Shown in pieces: positions 30,204-41,583 of a stretch of DNA of 64,000 nt (position 1 is its first letter; every line of letters begins with the position of its first letter). Below the pieces are notes generated by a model. It made no database searches. It was not told where the DNA came from and saw only the letters and a program-made list of their open reading frames with translations. The translations under genes and the position numbers were made by a program. Source of the stretch: Lepidodermella squamata (Eukaryota; Gastrotricha); the NCBI GenBank assembly GCA_047495785.1, contig JBLDXI010000024.1, positions 4,774,001 to 4,838,000 on the forward strand. The letters run 5' to 3'.

Positions 30204-33156
30204 ATGATGAAGAGGACTTTAGTAATAATCCTACTCGGATTAATGGCTGGTTTGCTTCAGCAACCAATAGATGCATTCGCATTCTTACCAAGAAATTCTA
30301 TAGCATCGAGATACTTAGTGCCTATGGATGACCAAACTGGACTGGCTAATTACGCGGGTCAGCTTACTGTTACGCTGGGCGGGGTATTGCAATCAGCCCC
30401 TGGACCTTCCGGTGAAGTAAACACATCTTACAGCATAGGCGATTCTCAAATTTGCAGCTTCGATTACACACCTATACGACATATGGATTTCAGTATTGGG
30501 TTCTACTACAAAGCCGATAACGCTGGTCCAATTACAAGCCGTGGACTTTTTATCTTTTCGAATGGGACTGAAAGTAACATGCTATCGCTAGTTTATACTA
30601 CAACGGACTCGGGACTGATCCTGCGACGAACTCAAGGAACGTTGATTTCGCTACCAAACGCTGTGAAAGCTGGCCAATGGAACTTTATTGCCGTCACATC
30701 TGTAGGAGACAATGCGGTGAACGTGACAGTTATTGTTGATGGTGCGATATATGCCAGCGCAAGCTACTTGACAAATTCGCTGTCGCTTTATACAGCTACG
30801 CAGCTAGCAATAGGGAGGGCTGACGGGAGTGCCAAGCTCGCGAAAGCAGACGCCATGGCTTGCTTCGTCGGGTATAACGCAGAGTTGGCGAAGGAGGAAA
30901 TACAACTGCTGCCGGACTACTGCCGCAACTGGAAATTCAAGAAACAAACCGTCGTTGCGAGAACGTGGCCGAATGACGCGAATTTACGGCTGTTCATGCC
31001 GATGGATGACTATTCGTATTTGGCAGATGTCGCCAAGTCAGCGAATGTAATCGGATTGCCAAATGATAGAGGCTGGATGGGAACGATTCAAACAACTATA
31101 AATGGACCTTTTGACCAACCTAATTCGTCATTCAGGGTCATTGGTGATAGAATTGCAACTTTGCAGTTAGTAGAGTTCGCAAAGAAATCGTTCACATTGG
31201 CCTTCTACGTTTATATCGGCGACAAAACAAAGGGAGGTCGAGGAATATTCGATTGCGAAACGTCGACACCTTATTTTCAGGTGTTTTATGAGCCACCAAA
31301 TTTGTTGAGTATCGCAGTTAGCTCAAGCGCTATTGCATCTGCTCCTGTGTTGCCCAATAATACATGGGTTTTCGTCGCGATAGCTTATGACGCAACTAAC
31401 AAATTGTTAGCAGTTTGGTCTGGTTCTCCGGCAAAGCTCTGGAACAATTTCACAAACACAAACAGCCCTTTTAATAAAGGAATGACATTCCGGCTCGGAA
31501 GTGTGACTTCGGGAGGCAATAAATTGATAATGGGTCCTGATGACGCAATGGCTTGTGTTTTCTTATACGACACATTTTTATCTGAAGCAAGCATCGGAAA
31601 GTTGTCGGATACTTGCAGAAACTGGAAGATAACGCCAACAACTACGACAATGTCTACTACGCCAAGCGCGTCTACATCAACAACGACGCGAACCAGAGAA
31701 ACGTCCACTACTTCAACCTCATTGCTTCTGCAATCATCGAGTTCAAGTAAGTTATCCTAATGAATTTCATCAAAGGTTTATGTTATTTCTCCCAGAAGCT
31801 GCTTCTCTGTCAAGCCAACCTGCTATATCTTCACAAGGAACAACCTTGAATGCAGGAACCCTTCCTCAAGGTTCGACCGCTGCCCCCTTACTACTTACAT
31901 CCACAAGGAAAGCAAACATATCATCAACGACGCAAAATTTAGTGGCTAATACTGACTCAATAAAGCCAGCGATGCCTGGAACACAAGTCATGAATTCGGA
32001 ATCCACTACAGCGTCACCACACCAGCAGATTGTAAATAGCCTGGACTCTATATTGGGAATCATCTATCCGCAGATGCCGACCGAAACAAGCAACCTCTTG
32101 TCGGTTATGGATCTATTGAAAGAATGCGATCACTTCTCTTCGGAGCGCTCTGTTCCGCCGAATAATGACCAGCCTAATATCGTAACAGTCGGCCTCAACG
32201 TTGAAAGCCTGAACGGAATAGACACCGTCGAGGAGACAATCGAAGTAGCTGGGGTGATTGTCCTGAAATGGAGCGTGACAACATGCCCGGTGAACAGCAC
32301 TTCTAAGATTACGAAGCGCACCCAGGCACTCTATGTTCCAAGTCCTGATGTAGTGTGGATTCCAAAAGTTCGCTTCTCAACAACAGCCACCGGTAATGTC
32401 TACATGAAAGACACCAGCATCGAACCGTTTGGCCGAGATTTGACGATGGTTATGGCTAGTGGAGCGGTGAATCGGACCCTCGATTTCTTTTGGGCGAACG
32501 AAGGCGTCTACAGATCTGCTTGCGATCTAGTTCTGAATCGGTTCCCTTTCGACCGGCAAACATGTACGATCACCTTCGAACTGATACGTTCTACGGCAGT
32601 CGTCCAATTCGACGAGAGTAAAAAATTATTCTCGTGGCAAGATGAGGTCACAGCTGAGTGGCGATACGTGTCATCGGAGGTCAACTATGGTAAGCGATCG
32701 TACAAAGGTTACGAAGTTCACCGCGTAGAGTTCAAAGTCCAACTGGAGAGAATCCCAGATTTCTACTTGCTAAATCTTGTTATGCCCGCGGCCTTGCTAG
32801 CTTCGCTGAATTTGGGCTCTTTTATGGTGCCACCTGATGCCCCAGATCGGCCAGCATTCGGTATCACGACCCTGCTGGCATTAACAGTTTCCCAGTCTGA
32901 TGTTTTGAGCCAACTGCCGAAAACGGGAGACCGAATTCTATTGGGCGACTACGTCAAGGCCATGGAATTTTTTTCTGTCATTATTACTGTCTATCATCTA
33001 GTCACATGCCTAATGTCCAACAGTGACTTGGCCGAGCGACGGGTTCTCTGCAAGAAGATATCTTTGGTTCGATTTATGGATATTTTAGCCTTTCTGATTT
33101 CACTGGCTATTTTTGTGGGAATTCATGCCTACTGTGTTCGGATAATGAATGAGTGA
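30204..33156 (+). CDS. LamG-LamG-Cys-loop receptor fusion, copy 1
   Basis: Two exons, 30204-31746 and 31796-33156, phase 1, 967 aa. Signal peptide (about residues 1-25), then two laminin-G/concanavalin-like domains (about 38-225 and 255-480). Each begins with a (F/L)PMDD core and ends with a DAMAC...C pair before W. A Ser/Thr linker contains the only intron. A full Cys-loop channel starts at ECDHFSSERSVPPNN: loop motif PSPDVVWIPKVRF, FFWANEGVYRSAC, Cys-loop of 13 residues around RFPFDRQ, M1 after RIPDFYLLNL, M2 PDRPAFGITTLLALTVSQSD with Asp at -1' and Leu at 9', M3, a loop of about 20 residues, and M4 ending IHAYCVRIMNE. Predicted: a cation-selective surface receptor with an adhesion or sugar-binding front end. 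No vicinal-Cys loop C. Paralogues follow at 41.6 and 48.1 kb, with a pseudogene at 36 kb. Confidence 0.92.
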
Positions 33157-34950
33157 CTGAGTAGATCGCAAAATTGTTATTTATCCGAAGAAGGCATATC
33201 TTTGAAACTCAAGGTGTAACATAAAATTATTCTGTTAACTCTCTGTAATGTGAAATTCCTATTTAAGAATGCAAGAAAAATTCTCGAACTAACTGCAAGT
33301 GTGATCATGCGTTTTATTTCGAACCTACATAGTGACCCGTGTGACTGTGATTGATTTTAAGGAATGAGAAATCTCATATAACTAATCAATTTAATTGCTA
33401 TAGTGTGACCTTGCTTTGCAGTTTTGTTCTAAACTTGCTTGATGCGGCACTCTTTTTCCAGCTAACTCTGTTCAACAGGTGTTTTTCTGAAGGTCAGCTT
33501 TCGCCTAGGAAACAACTGCATTTCACGTACACCCTCAATTCCATTGAGGATGCAAAGTGAAATGACGTGGAATTAATGAATGTGATGAACTTATGGTAAA
33601 CGTGGGCGTTTCAAATGTTTATCGTCACTTCATTTGATTTAATATGAGAAATGAAAAAATCGCACAAATAATTCTCTAACTGACTATACAAATGTGACCA
33701 TGTTTTGTATTGCTATACATATTGCGATTTCATTGTGATAGATTCCCATTCCCACTCACTCAAACTCACTCAACTTTTAATGGCTCGTGGCTATGTTCCG
33801 TAATTATGTTCTGTGATGAACATACCGGGGATAGCTCTATATTATTTTATTTTTTTTTTGAAAATCGAACAGTCATTCTTATAAACTGATTTCTACTGTG
33901 GCCATCAGGGTTGTAATCGAAAAAAGTGCAAAATTTGAGTCTTGAAAGCATTTGAACGGGTGATGATGAAGGGCCAATTTTTTTTTACCACAGTTAGCTT
34001 TTAGGTATGGCTAACGCCAGGTAGAATTTGGCGCTCATCAGGTAGTTCATAGTTGCGTAATAAAAATTGCAAATTAACACTTTTCCTTCGATCACACCCT
34101 GCTTTATACTTTGATTCTATTGTGATTAATTCTTAGTGATGAGTAAACTCATTCTTAACTTTAATTTATTCTTAGCTTATATCGCTATTCCGGGCATTCC
34201 TCATTTCTGAGGTTTTGAGGTTCCTAATTCCGACTGATTATCGAATATCTATTGACGGTGTGAGATACTACTAATAAGGTGGTATTAGCTCAGGCATAGC
34301 GTGACAAAGGTGTCGAATTAATCTCTTAGCTATCGCATGTTGTGCTTTTCGTATCGTGTTAATTTAAGTAAAAAATATGCAAAAGTTGGAATGCGATAAC
34401 GGCCTTCCTTAAAAAATCGGGTTTACTAGCAAGCGCTGCAGGAAGTCGAAGCAATCCCGAAAGCGATTCGCCCATCATTTGGATCCTGAAGCATCTTTTG
34501 AAGTGCGTGACGCGACGGCAAGCAAGCGCAAGCTTGTCGTATTCATTAATAATCTAGAATGAAGTCGATGAAAGCATTAATACTCATACTCGTACTCATT
34601 TTTACAGCAAATTGTTTCCCCTATTGCAAATAAGAAGATATAATGAAAACTATATGTACTGAAGAAGTTCCCAGTCTACTGAAAAGCCTTATTGAATAGG
34701 TAAAAACATATGAATGCGTGGGAAGCAAGGTCCAAGGTGTGAATAGGTTGGAAGATTCCGTCGGAGGAAGGGTGGACCGCATAGTACCATACCAAGCCTC
34801 AGAAAACTGTTTCTTCTTAAAAAAAATCTATTTTTTTGTATCATATTTTATCACATATTTACTTATTCATTTTATTTCTTTATGAAATAGCATGCGTACT
34901 TTATGTACTCAATTTTAGTAAAGAATGAATCTCTGAGTTTTTTCGGGGAG
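33157..34950. other. Intergenic, nothing recognised
   Basis: AT-rich spacer of 1.8 kb. No RNA gene, paired inverted repeat or domain-bearing frame was found on either strand. Confidence 0.4.
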
Positions 34951-35359
34951 TTATGAGGCTGTTACTCCTTTTTCACCCTGGAAGTACAAGTAATAGCAGT
35001 AGCCAACGAAAGACAAGGCCAATGCGGCATAAATCACGCCAATAATTTGCAGGAAAGAGAACCGACTCTGTAACAATATAAACTGAGACTTGAGCTTAAA
35101 GTTCGTAGAAAAAGCTTAGTTACATATTCTCCCCGAACCTTGCGCCATTCTACATCGACCATCTGCCAGTTGATGTCTTTTCGCTCTGGATGCGCGCCAA
35201 AGTGATTAAAACGCGTCCTTTCGCCGAGCAGCCACCCCATTTGCTTCTGCTGCTTTTCATCTGAGCAGACAACAAGTGAAAGGCAATTTGAGAGGAATAC
35301 AGTACGACGATGATCGATTTCTTACTTAACAACGGCAGGGCTTGCTCCTTTCGATTCAT
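34951..35359 (-). CDS. Small single-pass membrane protein, 95 aa, three exons
   Basis: Exons in transcript order are 35359-35326, 35260-35124 and 35067-34951, with phases 1 and 0 matching exactly. It was built from splice signals (TTAA|GTAAG, CTCAG|AT, TAT|GTAACT, TTACAG|AG). The protein has a polar N-terminal two thirds (MGWLLGERTRFNHFGAHPER, then INWQMVDVEWRKVRGEY), one membrane segment (FLQIIGVIYAALALSFVG) and a short C-terminal tail. The sequence CTGCAG lies directly before the ATG and could serve as a trans-splice acceptor. I do not recognise the family; size and layout would suit a small organelle-membrane subunit, but that is a guess. It lies antisense between LamG-channel copies 1 and 2. 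Confidence 0.68.
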
Positions 35360-36085
35360 CTGCAGCTTACGAGACCGCGAGACACGTATTACTATAGTTG
35401 ATTTTGCCTTACTTCTGCCTAGTTTTGAGAGTGGAGACAACAACGGAGAAGCAGGCTTTATATATGGTTACAGCATGATTCATCTTACGATCGTGATTAA
35501 TCGGCATCGGTGCGTAAATGTACACTCATTATGCATTAATTATGCAGAAACATCGGCCATCGTATACCTCTAAATCGCCAGTTTCAGGGGTAGTGGTATC
35601 TTCGTTGCTTCGTCGTGTATTTCGAGATGGGTATACTACTTTAACTTGAAAAAATTAATACCTAAGTTTACAGTTTTACAGGGTTGCTCCACCTGCGACC
35701 AGGAGAGAGTAGAGAGGGAACAAGAGGCAAGATATGATTCATCTTAAGATCGTGATTAATTTCATCATTATCTCATGCTGCCAATTGTTTACACGCGGGG
35801 ATTGATATAAATATAAAGGACCTGTCTTTTTGTGAAATGTAATTTAATTTCCGGCCTCACGACCTTCCAGGGGGCTACAGCAAAACAATAATTCCCAGAG
35901 AAAATTGCACAACATTTTAAACTCAGCATGAACATTCGATGCAATAAGTATTTCAGAAATTTCCAGATGCAGAGGTCCGGACGTGCCTGGGGTAGAGTCA
36001 ACAAAGTGTTCTTTATAACATTTTGGCCTCGGATAAAATTCTCTGATACTCGATTGGATGGTTAATTCATTCGATAAAAGAAATA
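35360..36085. other. Intergenic; upstream region of the LamG-channel pseudogene
   Basis: AT-rich. Just before the start codon of the pseudogene, the motif CATTCGATAAAAG resembles sequence before intact copy 3 (48.03 kb). Nothing else recognised. Confidence 0.45.
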
Positions 36086-37125
36086 ATGATAAAATACTTC
36101 GCTGCGATTTTCGGATCTATTGTTGCTGTCATATTCCAGCAACCATCAATCGCTAAATTCTGGTCTCCAAGAGAACAGCGTTTCGTGCAGTTCTTCCTAC
36201 CTATGGATGAACAGGCTGGATTGACAGACATAGCGCAAAAGGCAAACGTAACGCCAGGTGGGATCCTGCAAGCTAACCCTGGACCATGCCTGGACCTTTC
36301 GGTGTTGAGAAAAAATCCTACAGCATCGGTAGTACTCAAGTTTGCAGCGTCACGGCTACTTTTGCCAACGAATTCTCCATTTCTTTCTAACTAAAATCCT
36401 GACGCTGCACATTCATCGAGTGCAAGCCGTGGACTATTTGTTTTTTTCGAGTTGCACTGACTCCAATATGCTCTCGCTAGCATACGCCACATCAGATTCT
36501 AGTTTAACGCCCCAGCGAACACAGGGCTCGATCGGGTCGTTGGCCAGAGCAGTAAACTCAGGCCGGTGGAACTTCATCGCAATCACCTACACTTCTAACT
36601 CGTTGTGCGTGACAGTTTATGTTGACGACCAAGTCTACGCCAACGCGAGTTACAACTTAACTTCAATGATGATTTCCAAGGCTCGAACATTAGCGATTGG
36701 GACTTCCGGGAGTTCGAAGATGGCGGCAACAGACGCCGTCGCCTGTGTCATGGCGCATAACCAGGAATTGGGAGGGGATGACATGCGCCAATTGCAGGAG
36801 TACTGCCGCACCTGGCGGGTCAAGTTGGCGACTACAGTGCTGACGTGGCCGGAGAATGAGAACTTGCTGCTTTTCTGCCGATGGTCGACTACTCGTATTT
36901 GGCAGACGTCGCGCGTGGGACTACTAACAGAATAGATGGTTGGAATGATGTGAAGAACGCGCTAGCTAGGAGCAACCGCACATTCACCCGAATTCATCAT
37001 ATTCCGTCAAAAGCATATTCGTCATATTCGTCAATAGAATTGCGAATGTATATCTCTAGCCAAGTACCCTAGATACTTGATACTAGATCCATGACGCCAG
37101 CCTTTTACATCTACATCAAGAACAC

Positions 37126-39763
37126 CCCAGTCGAACACGAGTTAGCTAACAGTTAGCTAATATCAAGTTAACCATTTTCGAAAGACGTTAGCTAACGGTT
37201 ACGTTGCCCAGTGAGCATAATATGACGTTACGGAATACTAACCTGATGCTAATCGTTATATAACGGCAATGTAGCCATAAGCTAACATATAAAAAGCCAC
37301 ATTTTTCACAGGTTTCTATTATTTATTTCAATGATCAGGTATATAAATTGGTTAAGAAGTTACAAACAAGAAGTCAGGTGACAGTTTCCAGGCACCGACA
37401 AGTATAATAGTCGTGAGAGACAGTGGAAGTAGTTATTCATTTTACAAAGAAGAAGATAATTATAACAACTTTGCACCAGAAAAATGACCAGAGAGTGAGC
37501 TTTTCGTGAGATAGAATTGGGTCTCAACATCTTCGAAGTACTTGGTCGCATTAACACCAGAGTGCATTTGAGCAATGAATATAGTGAACAATTGGTTGAC
37601 CCTAAAGTTAGAAAATCAGCAAGAAAAATACGCAAAATCACTGCACGGTATCAATTTGAGAAAGAGGGAAGATAAAAAATATGAGATCGAGGCCCTTGAA
37701 CTACAAGAACTATCAACGTCACCTCCATTCTTCATTCCGCGTCATCGCCTACCATCGCCATCGCCATCGCCGCCCCGGTTCCTCCATCAGCCACGTGAGC
37801 TCCAGCCATCGTCGCTCAACATCGCATTACCAAGTAGCCGTAAAGATTTCAGCTGGAAATTCGGCTGGAAAAGCTGGAAAAGAGAGAACAAGTTGATCGA
37901 AAATGTTCACGGGCGATTCAGCTCACCGAGAATAGAGGCCACTTTTCCCGTTTTTGAAAGTTTTAAGTCCGTCCTAAAAACATAAAAACAGCTACAAACC
38001 AAAAAACCAATTATCCATGTTACCTGTTAGATATTGAGAAACAGTTCTCCAACACTAGGCTCGCAATCGCCATTTAGATCTGCCAGAAACGCCAAATTCC
38101 CTGCAAAATGATGAGTGAAATGAGTGAAATACGAATTTTAGTTTGTGTTGAGTTCGATTACCTAAGCCCATTATGAGATTCGCCAGTAGCAGTGAGCACA
38201 GTAAAATAATTTCTACGGAAAATTGATAAAGAACTCATAAGAAATCAGTCATATGATGAAGAAGTATGGTTATGAAAGAAAACTGCTAAAAACGATGTTC
38301 ATTAGTAAACGTCAAGTGTTGTTATGAATGACGACGATAAACGCAGAAGGCAAGTAATAATCGACGTGGCTGGTTAGTGTGCGCGCGTGCTCGTTTTTAT
38401 TACCCCCTAATAATGTGAGCCGCCGACGAAAAGATGCGAGGAGGTCAGGTCAGCTTCCACACAGCCAGACGACGTGGCCGTTATTATTTCTGCCTGCTGT
38501 ACAATTTACATGACGAAAATTAATCTGTGTGCCCCATTTCCAATCAGGATTGCCTCCGTTGAGCCAGGTGTAAATTGAGTGAAATTCGGAAGGTTTAGAG
38601 AAGTGAAGGTGCAAGAACGAGAAGCTCTTCAATTTAAAACACCTGTGTCTTGATTAAAGAGGAAAGTCGACGCTACAATTTTCAGCAAACATGTTTACCA
38701 GTTATTTAAGGAGGATTTTTTTTATTTTCAAATATTTCCTAATTAACCGAAAATTCTTATTTTACCTATGCATCGTGAATTTCACTGTCAAATCGTTGAT
38801 TATTTTAAGCAGTAATTATCTGCATCAGTTGCCTCTAATTAATCTATAAATTTAAAATCGGTTTTTAAAGAGTCGATATAAATTAAATTGTTGCCAATGC
38901 GGTCGTTTTGGTAAAATATTGTGAGTTGTTGTCCAGCAAACTCTATGGGGTAGTTGCTCGAAGGTTCTTTACGTTAATGTCAATTAGCCTGATTAGGCCG
39001 AATTTCTCTCTGTTAAGCTTCAATTCAGTGTTAAGTTGCATTCATTATGCAATATAAATTTTTGTTTATTACGCACTTAAAAGGAACATTTATTTTTATT
39101 TTCACTCTTTTAAAATTAGAAGACCACTAATTGACGATCTGCTGATAAATGAACGATAAAAATAAAGAGCCTTCGAGCAACTACCCCTATGATTTCCGCA
39201 CTTGAAGCATCGATTAGCCATACTATTTTGAAGTGAAACTTGAGGGGATAATAATTAATAGCTCATCAGTCATCAGTTATCAGTTTTACGGATTGAAACT
39301 TGATTTTTCAAGCTGAAAGCATTTGATTGGAAGAGACTCGAACCTCTAGAAATCAATCAGCAGATCAATCAGCAGATTATGATTTATTATTATTTATTAT
39401 AAATGTTTTATTTGTCTGGGCTTCATTTAATCTGCAACAATTCATTCAACTCGTTCTTTTCATGTGGATTCCAAGTTTTGTCCATGATAGGCTGTGATTT
39501 TAACTTGTAGACACTGCGAAAATTAGTTTGTTTTCGACCTCATCACTCGTCAGCTATCCGATAGATGACTGCAACGATGTCGAAATATAGTTTGAAAGGT
39601 TAATAATAAGCAGCGTGCGACTAGCTAACGGTTGCCTAACCTGTTCCAGCGGCGTTTTTAGATGATATGTGACGTTTAGCTAACGAGAACGTAACTAGTG
39701 CCGAAATAGCTAACCATAATCTAACCATTATATAACTATTAACCTAACGGGCGTTCGACTGGG
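37126..39763. mobile_element. 2638 bp DNA transposon-like insertion, non-autonomous
   Basis: Ends are inverted, CCCAGTCGAAC on the left and GTTCGACTGGG on the right. Subterminal regions on both sides carry degenerate GTTAGCTAAC-type repeats (about 37138-37260 and 39619-39750). Flanking sequence fits one receptor gene joined at AACAC/ACAAC, with only a 2-3 bp target overlap. No transposase is recognisable. An open frame at 37575-37985 has no family resemblance I can name. A smaller element is nested at 38947-39187. Confidence 0.82.
38947..39187. mobile_element. 241 bp MITE nested in the larger element
   Basis: Inverted ends GGGGTAGTTGCTCGAAGG(T/C) followed by TCTTTA, about 25 bp long, flanked by TAT on both sides (target TA or TAT). 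Non-coding interior. Nesting dates it after the larger insertion. Confidence 0.82.
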
Positions 39764-40447
39764 ACAACTGTGACTCGTGGTATAATTGGATACTTCTCTA
39801 CTCAAACTACAACAAGACATTTTTTCCGGGTTTTATACGAAGTTTCGAATCGGCTTCGAATCGTTAATGTTTCGAACACAATTGGTCTCCATTCAATTCA
39901 GAATAACAGTTGGGTTTTTATATCGTACGATGCGGAATTAACGGCCTTTAACGGCATCAGCTGGAGCCTTTGTTGGATTTCATGCCTACTGCTTTCGTGT
40001 AATGAACAGCACTATTCATGGACCTTAATACATCATAGGTATCTCATAAAATCAATAACAGAACGACCTTCTGGAATGAATTATTAATATTTCACTGGAA
40101 TTTATTTCTGTAACGAGGAGAAATCGGATGATTTTCCAATAGAATTTGTGTGACTCTTCTATCTCAGCGTCACTGTGTTATTTTTTTAACATGTAATCTT
40201 CATTTTACGCAAAATTTTGAAATGATTCAACCTTTTTCAGTCTTGAATTATCCACTGCTGTAAAAAACAGTCCGAAAAATTCTGATATTCTGTGTATTTC
40301 GTGAAATATAATCCAATAATGTATTTGTACTAGTTCCACGATAGCAATGGATTGCCATGAAGTGAGACAGTGGAACTTTGTAGCTTCTGCTTATACTCTC
40401 AATCCAGCGACTTGACATTGTGTGACCACTTAAAAGTCCAATCCAAT

Positions 40448-40721
40448 GCGCACGCTGATTGGTCAATCGATCGTTGCTATGACTCCCGGATGAAACATGT
40501 TGGTCGTGCGATCCATAAGATTTTTTGCAACAAGTGTTTTTTGCCGCAGCAATTTACCACCATTAATATGGAGTTTACGCTTGTGGTCAATGGAAACCGT
40601 GCAGAGGGTGTGGCAAGGTCATTTTTTGCATAAATATAAAATAATTTATTAGTGGATCGCACGACTAAATTGTTTCATTCCGGAGTTATTAGCAACGATA
40701 AATTGACCAATCAGCGTGCGC
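40448..40721. mobile_element. 274 bp foldback element with about 75 bp arms
   Basis: The arm from GCGCACGCTGATTGGTCAAT to GTCGTGCGATCCA (about 40448-40520) recurs inverted at about 40647-40721 with roughly 80 per cent match by eye. The middle is unique and non-coding. Its right side abuts the inverted tRNA cassette fragment. Confidence 0.8.
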
Positions 40722-40754
40722 GCCAAAGTTCAACTTACCAGCGGTTCCACAATG

Positions 40755-40777
40755 GAGTTCGATTCTCGATGGGACCT
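40755..40777 (+). pseudogene. tRNA-Gln 3' fragment
   Basis: The last 23 nt of the Gln-CTG gene (T arm and 3' acceptor strand) with the normal downstream terminator, but no 5' part. Confidence 0.85.
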
Positions 40778-40877
40778 TGATAAGTTTTTTCAAACAAACT
40801 TTCAGCTCACTCTCAACTGATGGAATCTTTCGATCATAATATTTGTTACCATTCAAACCTTTTCTTGCACTAGCTTA

Positions 40878-40949
40878 GGGGGCATAGCTCAGTGGTAGAG
40901 CGTCTCATTCGCATTGTGAAGGTCTCGGGTTCAATCCCCGATGCCTCCA
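40878..40949 (+). tRNA. tRNA-Ala (CGC), copy D
   Basis: 72 nt, same body as 2586-2657 with G3-U70. It is followed by TTTTT, so it can be transcribed although the cassette is truncated. Confidence 0.92.
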
Positions 40950-41583
40950 GTTGGCACTTTTTCGCTTTTTTGGATTTAGCAACTTTCCTTTTGGCGAAAA
41001 TTCTGCATCTAGTGACTGCATCAAGGTCCTGGGATTTTTTGATTTTTCAAAAGTAATTTGTCGAAATCATAATCAAAATATCCAGGAATAATTGGAGTTT
41101 GATTGAACGCACACTATTTTTCATGCCGACAATTTCATTAACGTGGCATATATTCAAAGTAGAAAATCGTTTTATTAAAAATCCAGATCGAAAATAACCG
41201 CGGAAATTAGAATTAGACAAAATTTTATTGTTATATCGACTTCGTTTCGTGAGAATAATGAAATAAACTCAAGTCGTTAGGCATGACGATGGCAATCAGT
41301 TATTGGTTTAACAATCCTGCAAAAACGCATCAGAAAAAACCGCAGTAAAAGCGAATACCGTGTCATGAAGAATCGGGGTACTGCGGTTGGGAGAGTGACG
41401 CCTATAACCCCAAGCCAATTGAAACGCAAAGGAAATAAAAAGATAATATCAGGCACTGCGGCTTGTTTGATAGGATGTCAATCTCGAAATAACTCGAAGT
41501 GCGTGCAGGGAGAAAGGGTGGGGGCATTGCGCCGAGCCAAAAGTCGGAAAGTAGCAATTTCAACGCATCGAACAACCAACATT

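Larger units (their letters stand above)
36086..40017 (+). pseudogene. LamG-Cys-loop receptor pseudogene, interrupted by a transposon
   Basis: The region 36086-37125 reads as a signal peptide, LamG 1 and the start of LamG 2, broken by frameshifts. The first comes from a CCTGGACC repeat with an 11 bp period at 36278-36296, after which the family sequence continues in another frame. At 37126 a 2.6 kb transposon intervenes. From 39764 the LamG 2 sequence resumes (TRGIIGYFST, then FFRVLYE, then WVF), and within 200 bp it passes straight into the end of M4 (FVGFHAYCFRVMN) with the linker, ligand-binding domain and M1-M3 deleted. It is closest in layout to the copy at 48 kb. No product is expected. 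Confidence 0.88.
40755..40965. repeat. tRNA cassette copy D, inverted and truncated
   Basis: Contains, in reverse orientation to copies A-C, the 3' end of Gln, the Gln-Ala spacer and the complete Ala gene, ending in the GGCACTTTTTCGC spacer. Breaks at both ends remove Gly, most of Gln, and Leu. Confidence 0.88.

Noticed and set aside
41365-41583. Upstream in-frame extension of LamG-channel copy 2
   Set aside because: It adds 73 basic residues before a clear signal peptide, which would bury the signal; no paralogue has it.
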